From Actinomycetes bacterium (GTDB lineage Bacteria > Actinomycetota > Actinomycetes > Actinomycetales > Cellulomonadaceae), in contig JAEYNO010000044.1 in the NCBI GenBank assembly GCA_023412515.1, positions 1 through 6,160 on the forward strand: DNA of 6,160 bases, read 5' to 3'. A program made the position numbers and the translations under genes. Below, piece after piece: positions 1-5,268 of the stretch (within the stretch, counting starts at the first letter, position 1; every line of letters begins with the position of its first letter). Below the pieces are notes generated by a model that was given only the letters and a program-made list of their open reading frames with translations, had not been told where the DNA came from and made no database searches.

Positions 1-68
1 GCGCGGCACTCACGCACCGAGCGCGGCACTCGTGGGTACCGCGCTCGCGCGACGAGTACCGCGCTCGG
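1..68. repeat. Structured repeat, copy A (left-truncated by window)
   Basis: This is the first of two copies of a roughly 70-bp direct repeat; the other begins 196 bases downstream. Over 68 aligned bases I count six differences (offsets 7, 8, 16, 27, 28 and 48), about 91 % identity. Inside are four related 13-bp units: two forward (GAGCGCGGCACTC, the first missing its first two bases at the window edge, the second at 19-31) and two inverted (34-46, and GAGTACCGCGCTC at 54-66). Units 2 and 3 can pair as a hairpin with a 9-bp GC stem, 18-26 with 39-47, and a 12-base loop. Confidence 0.85.
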
Positions 69-192
69 GTGGTGAGGGGGACGCCGGGATCGGGGTGGTG
101 CCGGGTAGGGCGCCGGCCGCGACGGGCCGCCCCGGTGGACCACGCCGCACGGGTGGCGCGGCGAGCATCCGGGAAGGTCGACTCTCGTGGCA

Positions 193-264
193 CCGAGCGC
201 GGTCCTCACGCGCCGAGCGCGGTCCTCGTGGGTACCGCGCTCGGGCGACGAGTACCGCGCTCGG
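193..264. repeat. Structured repeat, copy B (long nested hairpin)
   Basis: Second copy of the left-edge repeat, with units at 195-207, 215-227, 230-242 and 250-262. It folds on itself: an inner perfect 11-bp stem (213-223 with 234-244) has a 10-base loop, and an outer perfect 11-bp stem (193-203 with 254-264) encloses it. CTC at 205-207 can also pair with GAG at 250-252. It starts 37 bases past the end of the minus-strand ABC operon, so it could act as a transcript 3'-end structure, but there is no T-rich tract to make it a classical intrinsic terminator. A REP-like intergenic element is the alternative. Confidence 0.85.
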
Positions 265-301
265 CGGGACAGGCAGGCCGGGAGGGCGACGGGGGCGGGC
301 G

Positions 302-1101
302 TCAGCGGAAGCGGCGGCCCTCGTCGCGGCGGACCGCGACGACCGCGAGCACCGCGAGCAGCGCGGTCCAGGCGGCCAGCACGGGCACCGCGAGCGCGCT
401 CGCGTCGACGCCGGACGTCACCTGCACGACCAGGTCGCGCGCGGCCCGCGACGGCAGCGCCTGCGACAGTGCGTCGAGCCAGCGCGGGAAGACCTCGGGC
501 GGCATGAACAGGCCGCCGGCGAACGCGAGCGGGAACAGCGTGCACTGGACCACGGCGAGCGCGGCCTTGCTCGACAGCGCGTACCCGATCGCCATGCCGA
601 GCAGCGTGAACGGCACCGCGACGGCCGCGACCATGACGACCGCGCCGAGCGCCTGCAGCGGCGTGAGCGTCGCGGCGGTGAGCACGGCACCGACGACGAC
701 GAGCGGCACGAGCGCGAGGTAGCACCACACGAGCCCGTTGAGCACGCGCCCGGCGAGCCGGGGCCCCGGCCGCGCGGGCAGCGCGCGCACGAACGTGTCG
801 AACGGCTGCGCACGGTCCTCGGCGACGCCCGTGCCGTGCGTGAACAGGCACGACGACATGACGGCGAACGTCGCGAGCTGCGCGACGGCGGCGGTGGAGA
901 TCGCCGGGTCGGACGTGATCGAGTCCTGCGGGATCACGAAGAACAGCAGCGCGAGGGTCGGGAACAGCAGGTTGCCGATGACGGCGATCGGCACGCGCAC
1001 GGTCTCGAGGAACTGGTAGCGCGCGTGCAGCCACGCCAGCGACGCCCAGGACCGGAGCGCGGGCGGTGCGGTGCGGGTCGTGCCGGGTGCGGTGGTGGTG
1101 C

Positions 1102-1105
<4 letters not shown>
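302..1105 (-). CDS. ABC-2 type transporter permease
   Basis: 267-residue integral membrane protein, taken to be the transmembrane half of an ABC exporter with the ATPase just upstream. A short cytoplasmic N-terminus (about 1-37) is followed by six probable membrane helices near residues 38-58, 72-93, 122-146, 152-177, 181-201 and 237-258, and the protein ends in an Arg-rich tail (RRDEGRRFR). The segment AGGLFMPPEVFPRWL at about 196-210, before the last helix, resembles the conserved region of ABC-2 permeases. Length is normal for the family. The ATG overlaps the ATPase stop as ATGA (4 bases). A GGAGG at 1113-1117, seven bases before the ATG, lies inside the last codons of the ATPase gene, so translation is probably coupled. 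This start is preferred over the much longer upstream frame, which is Arg-rich shadow of the ATPase. Substrate cannot be told from sequence; drug, lipid or peptide export are all possible. Confidence 0.9.
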
Positions 1106-2087
<982 letters not shown>

Positions 2088-2088
<1 letters not shown>

Positions 2089-2390
2089 CACTGTGCTCCC
2101 TTGAGCAGCTGGGCGAGGGTCTGCGTGTAGCGCTCGAACGCGGTGCGCCCGGCGGGGCTGAGCTCGACGTAGGTGGCGGGCGTGCGGCCGACGTGCGTCT
2201 TGGTCTGGGTGACGTACCCGGCGTCCTCGAGGCGCCGCAGGTGCGTGGACAGGTTCCCCGCGGTCATGTCGAGGAGCTTCTGCAGCCGGGGGAAGGCGAT
2301 GCGGTCGCCGCGGTCGAGCGCGGCGAGCGTGGCGACGACCCGCAGCCGGGACGCCGAGTGGATGACGGGGTCGAGGTCGGCGTCGGTCAC
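2088..2390 (-). CDS. Winged-helix transcriptional regulator (HTH_34/ArsR-MarR-like)
   Basis: 100-residue DNA-binding protein. The N-terminal pattern DLDPVIHSASRLRVVATLAAL (about 5-25), the recognition segment MTAGNLSTHLRRLEDAGYV (42-60) and a wing with KTHVGRTPATYVELSPAGR (64-82) match the small winged-helix family that I know as PF13601 (HTH_34), common beside ABC exporters in Gram-positive bacteria. No cysteines or extra sensor domain are visible, so effector sensing, if any, uses the winged helix or a partner protein. The GTG start overlaps the stop of the upstream membrane-protein gene as GTGA and has only a weak purine stretch before it, implying coupled translation; its stop overlaps the ATPase ATG by one base. 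It probably controls its own operon through the half-site array at 3045-3066, which is inference from position. Confidence 0.9.
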
Positions 2391-3028
2391 GGGTGCCGCC
2401 GGTGCCGGAACGCGGTGACCACCGCGCCGAGGAGCATCCCGCCGCCCCCGGCGCAGGCCATGACGAGGTACCCAGCGGGCATCCCGACGACGCTCGCGGC
2501 GCCACCGGTGACGACGAGCCAGACGCCGAGCGCGTAGAACGGCCCGACGCGCCACAGCGTGCCGCCGGCCATGTAGAGCAGGCCGACGACGAGGCACGCG
2601 ACGCCGTTCGCGACGACGGCGACCACCTGGGGGGTTGCGCCGGCGTTGGCGACGCCGGCGACGATCGCGCTCTGCGCGGCGAACCCGAGGAACCAGGACC
2701 ACCCGTACATCGCGCCGACGGTGCGGCTCGTGCCGCGCACGCCGCTCGAGCGCCGCACGAGGTGGACGACCGTGACGACCATCGCGGTGGCCATGAGCAG
2801 GCCGAACACGCCGCCGGCGGGGCCGGACGTGGTGCCGGTGGGCGATCCGCTCGCGGACCACCACTGGACGAGGTAGCCGACGACCCACGCGACCCCCCAG
2901 ACGCCGAAGAGCACGCGCTCGTCGACCTCGGAGTCGCGCACGCGGCGCTCCTGCGCGGCGACGATGTCGAGGCCCGCGCGGGGGTCGAGGGGGGCGTCGT
3001 CGTCCGTGGGGACGGGCGGGACGGTCAC
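2387..3028 (-). CDS. Six-helix membrane protein of unknown function, first gene of the ABC operon
   Basis: 213-residue protein that I do not recognise as a named family. A 38-residue soluble, acidic N-terminal part (TDDDAPLDPRAG, then ERRVRDSEVDERV at about 27-39) precedes roughly six hydrophobic helices near 39-57, 72-91, 106-127, 134-154, 160-178 and 186-206, and the end is basic (FRHRRHP). No enzyme motif, signal peptidase site or metal-binding cluster stands out. The GTG start is set by GGAG at 3035-3038, six bases upstream. It heads an operon with regulator, ATPase and permease and overlaps the regulator by four bases. From that context it may modulate the regulator or be an accessory exporter subunit, but neither role is shown by sequence. 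That it is a real gene is well supported by helix pattern, ribosome site and gapless fit. Confidence 0.85.
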   Translation of the reverse strand: MTVPPVPTDDDAPLDPRAGLDIVAAQERRVRDSEVDERVLFGVWGVAWVVGYLVQWWSASGSPTGTTSGPAGGVFGLLMATAMVVTVVHLVRRSSGVRGTSRTVGAMYGWSWFLGFAAQSAIVAGVANAGATPQVVAVVANGVACLVVGLLYMAGGTLWRVGPFYALGVWLVVTGGAASVVGMPAGYLVMACAGGGGMLLGAVVTAFRHRRHP

Positions 3029-3044
3029 GGGGTGCTCCGATCAG

Positions 3045-3066
3045 TTTGCGCTGCAAAGCACTTTGC
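3045..3066. promoter_or_regulatory. Candidate operator: three alternating half-sites
   Basis: On the plus strand TTTGC (3045-3049), GCAAAG (3053-3058) and CTTTGC (3061-3066) lie close together. The first two form an inverted repeat with a 3-base centre, the last two a perfect 6-bp inverted repeat with a 2-base centre. The A/T-rich half-sites stand out in this GC-rich DNA. They cover the proposed -10 and start region of the ABC operon, so a bound dimer, or two sharing the middle half-site, would block transcription. The winged-helix regulator of the operon is the obvious candidate ligand; this is inference. Confidence 0.55.
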
Positions 3067-3089
3067 TCGCACTGCGCGGCTCACGTCAA
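3060..3089 (-). promoter_or_regulatory. Candidate promoter of the ABC operon
   Basis: On the minus strand TTGACG (3089-3084) is followed after 18 bases by CAAAGT (3065-3060), a tolerable sigma-70-type pair with a weak -10. Transcription would start near 3053, giving a leader of about 25 bases that contains GGAG at 3035-3038 before the GTG at 3028. The -10 lies inside the half-site array. Confidence 0.5.
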
Positions 3090-3178
3090 GTCGGGCGCGC
3101 ACGGCGAGGCCGGGGCGCGCGCACCGACGGAGCTCGTCGCTCCCAGCCGACCTCCAGCGCACGTCCAGCCCCGGCCCG

Positions 3179-3184
3179 TACGCT
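3179..3184 (+). promoter_or_regulatory. Leaderless -10 element before the CPBP protease gene
   Basis: TACGCT ends six bases before the GTG at 3191, the spacing expected if transcription begins at the start codon, as is common in actinobacteria. No Shine-Dalgarno-like sequence precedes the GTG and no convincing -35 is visible, which supports the leaderless reading and this choice of start. Confidence 0.55.
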
Positions 3185-3190
3185 GCCGTC

Positions 3191-4129
3191 GTGCACAGCG
3201 ACGACGAGCCGGCCCCCGACGCGCCGCCGACGACACCCCGGGGCAGGACGACCAGCACGTCGACCGACGGCGCGGCCGCCACGACCCCCGGCGACGCCAC
3301 CGACCCGCGCACGCACACCGGCACGGAGCGCCGCACCGACGTCCGCACGGGCGCACCCGCACCCGGCGAGCGCGCCGTCCGTCGCCGGCTGACCGCCGAG
3401 ATCTGGATCGTCCTGGGCCTGTCGCTGGGAAAGTCGGCCGTCTACGCGGTCGTGTCGCTCGTCGCCAAGCTCACCGCGGGCCCGCCGCTCGCGCAGCAGA
3501 CCGCCACGCTCAACGCGAGCCAGTCGTCGCGGCCCTACCTCGACCTCACCTACCAGCTGCTGTCGATCGGGTTCGTGCTGGTCCCCGTCGCGCTCGCGCT
3601 GTACCTGCTGTCCGCGAACGGGCGGTCCGCGACCCGCCGCATCGGCCTCGACGGTCGGCGCCCGCTGCGCGACCTCGGCATCGGCATCGGGCTGGCGGCG
3701 GTCATCGGCATCCCGGGCCTGGGGCTCTACGCGGCGGGGCGCGCGCTGGGCGTCACGGTCGACGTGCAGGCCGCAGCCCTGAACGCCGCGTGGTGGACCG
3801 TGCCGGTGCTGATCCTCGCGGCGCTGCAGAACGCGCTGCTCGAGGAGGTCATCGTCGTCGGCTACCTCGTGGAGCGCCTGCGCGAGCTGCGCTGGGGCAC
3901 GCCCGCGATCATCGCCGCGAGCGCGCTGCTGCGCGGCTCGTACCACCTGTACCAGGGGTGGGGACCGTTCGTCGGCAACGTCGTCATGGGCGTCGTGTTC
4001 GCCGAGTACTACCGCCGACGGCGTCGCGTCATGCCGCTGGTCGTCGCGCACACCGCGCTCGACGTCGTCGCGTTCGTGGGCTACACGCTGCTGCCCGACG
4101 AGTGGCTCGCCACCTTCGGCGTCGGCTGA
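3191..4129 (+). CDS. CPBP-family (CAAX/Abi-type) intramembrane metalloprotease
   Basis: 312-residue membrane protein. Residues 1-66 are a hydrophilic, probably disordered Thr/Pro/Arg-rich extension; the membrane part begins near 70 with several helices. The three CPBP motifs are present: LEEVIVVGYL with the Glu pair 218-219, LLRGSYHLYQG with His252, and VVAHTALDVVAF with His287 and Asp291. These residues are the expected metal ligands and catalytic base of glutamic-type intramembrane proteases, so the enzyme looks intact. An Arg cluster (275-279) marks a cytoplasmic loop. Family members process prenylated or other membrane proteins or give bacteriocin self-immunity; the substrate here is unknown. 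The GTG is chosen for the leaderless -10 at 3179-3184; the open frame continues upstream but runs antisense to the membrane-protein gene. It is divergent from the ABC operon (162 bases between starts) and converges on the HdeD-like gene. Confidence 0.88.
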   Translation: MHSDDEPAPDAPPTTPRGRTTSTSTDGAAATTPGDATDPRTHTGTERRTDVRTGAPAPGERAVRRRLTAEIWIVLGLSLGKSAVYAVVSLVAKLTAGPPLAQQTATLNASQSSRPYLDLTYQLLSIGFVLVPVALALYLLSANGRSATRRIGLDGRRPLRDLGIGIGLAAVIGIPGLGLYAAGRALGVTVDVQAAALNAAWWTVPVLILAALQNALLEEVIVVGYLVERLRELRWGTPAIIAASALLRGSYHLYQGWGPFVGNVVMGVVFAEYYRRRRRVMPLVVAHTALDVVAFVGYTLLPDEWLATFGVG

Positions 4130-4151
4130 CGCCCCGCGCCGCGGTCGTCAG
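4126..4151. terminator. Hairpin shared by two convergent stop codons
   Basis: CTGACG (4126-4131) and CGTCAG (4146-4151) are perfect complements and contain the stop codons of the protease gene (TGA, plus) and the HdeD-like gene (TGA, minus). Between them CCGC (4134-4137) and GCGG (4141-4144) extend the stem around a 3-base loop. There is no T-tract on either side, so a bidirectional stem-loop terminator is plausible but not canonical. Half of each outer arm is explained simply by two facing TGA codons. Confidence 0.4.
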
Positions 4152-4735
4152 GCGGCGGCCGAGTCCCGCCCGAGCTCGCGCACGACGGACCGCACGGCGA
4201 ACCCGCTGACGACGTTGAGCGCGCCGCCCGCGAACGCGAACAGCCCCAGCACGACGCCGAACAGCGCGAGCGACACCTGCGGCCGGGCGACCAGCAGGAC
4301 CGCGAACAGCGTGCACACGAGCCCGAACGCCAGCGGCCAGTGCCACCCGGCGTCGCGCGCCCGCGAGAGGGCGACGGCCGCGATGATCGAGACGACGCCG
4401 AGCACCAGCAGCCACGCGGCGAGCAGGAAGAACAGCACGCGCGCGGTGGGCCCGGGCCACAGCACCACGACGACGCCCACGGCGAGCCCGGCGAGCCCCT
4501 CGACGACCCACCAGGTCCACCCCGGCACGCCGCGGTTGGCGACGCCCTGAACGACCGCGACGACGCCGTCGACGACCGCGAAGATGCCGAACAGCCAGAC
4601 GATGGCCGCGACCGAGGCCGACGGCTGCGCGAGCAGCAGCAGCCCCAGCAGGAGCAGCAGCACGCCGCGCAGGACGGGCAGCCACCAGATGGTGCGCAGC
4701 GTGCGCGTGACCTCGGCGGTGACGTCGTCGACCAT
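4148..4735 (-). CDS. HdeD/DUF308 family membrane protein
   Basis: 195-residue protein with six probable helices near 18-36, 42-62, 75-93, 98-122, 131-149 and 154-178. They form three similar two-helix units, each with a Leu-rich first helix ending in a Pro motif (LLLLAQPSASVAAIVWLFGIFAVVDG at 32-57; VLWPGPTARVLFFLLAAW at 91-108; LLVARPQVSLALFGVVLG at 147-164). This repeated pattern and the length are typical of DUF308, named after E. coli HdeD, which is linked to acid resistance at high cell density. In actinobacteria the role is not established, so stress resistance is only a family-level hint. The ATG follows GAGGAG (4742-4747) by six bases, a strong ribosome site. The gene is 145 bases downstream of the HTH gene in the same direction and ends 18 bases from the protease stop. 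Confidence 0.9.
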   Translation of the reverse strand: MVDDVTAEVTRTLRTIWWLPVLRGVLLLLLGLLLLAQPSASVAAIVWLFGIFAVVDGVVAVVQGVANRGVPGWTWWVVEGLAGLAVGVVVVLWPGPTARVLFFLLAAWLLVLGVVSIIAAVALSRARDAGWHWPLAFGLVCTLFAVLLVARPQVSLALFGVVLGLFAFAGGALNVVSGFAVRSVVRELGRDSAAA

Positions 4736-4749
4736 GGTGTGCTCCTCGC

Positions 4750-4762
4750 GGGGTCCGACCCC
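4750..4762. promoter_or_regulatory. Short GC palindrome upstream of the HdeD-like gene
   Basis: GGGGTC (4750-4755) and GACCCC (4757-4762) are perfect inverted arms around a single C, three bases upstream of the GAGGAG ribosome site. The element could be an operator half-site pair or a leader hairpin near the ribosome site, but 6-bp GC arms arise often by chance at this composition. The 145-base gap (4736-4880) otherwise shows only a weak minus-strand TACCGT (4810-4805) as a possible -10, without a recognisable -35. Confidence 0.25.
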
Positions 4763-4880
4763 GGGGAGGTGGCGCGACCGGCTCGCGACGGCACCCCTGC
4801 GCCGACGGTAGCGCGGCGCGAGCGGGGCGGCGCGGGGAGGGACGGTGCGGCGACGGGTGGCGCGACGACGGGCGGTGCGC

Positions 4881-5111
4881 TCAGGCCTCGCGGCGACGCC
4901 CGCCGTACTTGCGGTGCACGGCCTGCTTGCTGACGCCGAGCATCGCGGCGATCGCGACCCAGGACGCTCCGGCGGTGCGGGCGCGGCGGACGGCGACGGC
5001 CTCGCGCCGCTCCACCTCGCGGCGCAGGCCGGCCAGCGCGCCGAGCGCGCGCAGCGGGTCGTCGTCCTCGGCGTGGCTCACCAGGGCGGACATGTCGACC
5101 TCCTCGGTCAC
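4881..5111 (-). CDS. Small helix-turn-helix DNA-binding protein
   Basis: 76-residue protein (70 if translation starts at the internal ATG at 5093). An acidic N-terminus is followed by a charged helix rich in Arg and Glu (about 20-47; a possible dimerisation or coiled segment), then a C-terminal HTH, SWVAIAAMLGVSKQAVHRKYGGRR (50-73), in which GVSKQAVHRKY is the recognition helix. This resembles a family of very small actinobacterial HTH proteins with the SW..IA..LGV.KQAVH.KY signature; I know of no assigned function. The conserved domain is at the extreme C-terminus and there is no ligand domain, which suggests a simple constitutive repressor or nucleoid-type binder. The upstream DNA has two identical palindromes over the likely promoter, so autoregulation is the natural hypothesis. 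The HdeD-like gene lies 145 bases downstream in the same direction and may be cotranscribed. Confidence 0.85.
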   Translation of the reverse strand: MTEEVDMSALVSHAEDDDPLRALGALAGLRREVERREAVAVRRARTAGASWVAIAAMLGVSKQAVHRKYGGRRREA

Positions 5112-5122
5112 GGGTCTCCTCC
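5098..5122 (-). promoter_or_regulatory. Two ribosome binding sites giving two possible HTH starts
   Basis: GGAGGAG (5122-5116) precedes the GTG at 5111, with the GGAGG core six bases away. A second GAGGAGG (5104-5098), inside the codons Glu-Glu-Val, precedes the in-frame ATG at 5093 by four bases. Either or both starts could be used, giving 76- and 70-residue forms that differ only in an acidic N-terminal hexapeptide. Confidence 0.6.
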
Positions 5123-5140
5123 GGGCGGACGGGCAGCGCT

Positions 5141-5156
5141 GTCAACACATGTTGAC
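5141..5156. promoter_or_regulatory. Palindromic operator, site 1
   Basis: GTCAACA-CA-TGTTGAC: perfect 7-bp inverted arms around a 2-base centre, 30 bases upstream of the HTH start. The 17-bp string beginning one base earlier (5140-5156) recurs exactly at 5172-5188. It overlaps the proposed -10 and start point of the HTH gene promoter. Its A/T-containing arms are unlike the surrounding GC-rich sequence, and two exact copies make chance very unlikely. Confidence 0.8.
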
Positions 5157-5177
5157 GTTCGTCGCGCGGGTTGTCAA
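5149..5177 (-). promoter_or_regulatory. Candidate promoter of the HTH gene within the operators
   Basis: On the minus strand a perfect TTGACA (5177-5172) lies 17 bases before CAACAT (5154-5149), a weak but acceptable -10. The start would be near 5142, giving a leader of about 31 bases that contains the GGAGGAG ribosome site. The -35 comes from operator site 2 and the -10 from site 1, so operator occupancy should shut the promoter. Confidence 0.55.
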
Positions 5178-5188
5178 CACATGTTGAC
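5173..5188. promoter_or_regulatory. Palindromic operator, site 2
   Basis: Exact second copy of the GTCAACA-CA-TGTTGAC palindrome. The distance from site 1 is 32 bp, close to three helical turns, so two bound dimers would sit on the same face of the DNA and could cooperate. On the minus strand the left arm supplies the TTGACA proposed as -35 of the HTH gene. It also lies 80 bases upstream of the plus-strand membrane-protein gene at 5269. Confidence 0.8.
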
Positions 5189-5255
5189 CCTCCGGGTGGA
5201 CCCGACGACGCGCGACACCGTCCGCAAGGTGGAGGCCCGGCCGGGGCCTGCTGCC

Positions 5256-5261
5256 TAGACT
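5256..5261 (+). promoter_or_regulatory. Leaderless -10 element before the right-edge membrane protein gene
   Basis: TAGACT ends seven bases before the ATG at 5269, the arrangement of an actinobacterial leaderless promoter. There is no ribosome binding site directly before the ATG and no clear -35. This supports 5269 as the true start. Confidence 0.6.
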
Positions 5262-5268
5262 CGCCAGC

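Larger units (their letters stand above)
1..301. other. Non-coding region carrying two structured repeats
   Basis: I find no credible gene on either strand. Open frames here translate to Arg/Gly/Pro-rich low-complexity sequence and have no supporting ribosome binding site. The stretch lies directly 3' of the minus-strand ABC operon, whose last stop codon is at 302-304. It holds the two repeat copies annotated separately; bases 73-192 between them and 265-301 after them show nothing I recognise. Because the window opens inside a repeat unit, the repeat probably continues to the left. Confidence 0.75.

Noticed and set aside
1..264. Repeat region as a CRISPR array
   Set aside because: Repeat units alternate in orientation, the two copies are about 120 bases apart with no regular spacers, and no cas gene is present.
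193..264. Copy B hairpin as a classical intrinsic terminator of the ABC operon
   Set aside because: The stem is strong but no T-run follows on the minus strand, so only a possible 3'-end structure is claimed.
2393..3190. N-terminal extension of the CPBP protease frame
   Set aside because: The frame stays open upstream but translates to Gly/Asp/Arg low complexity antisense to the operon's membrane-protein gene. The leaderless -10 sets the start at 3191.
5152..5180. Plus-strand promoter reading rightward from the palindromes (TTGACG, 17 bases, CAACAC)
   Set aside because: The -10 lacks the final T, and the downstream gene has a better leaderless -10 at 5256-5261. The mirror-image minus-strand pair is stronger.
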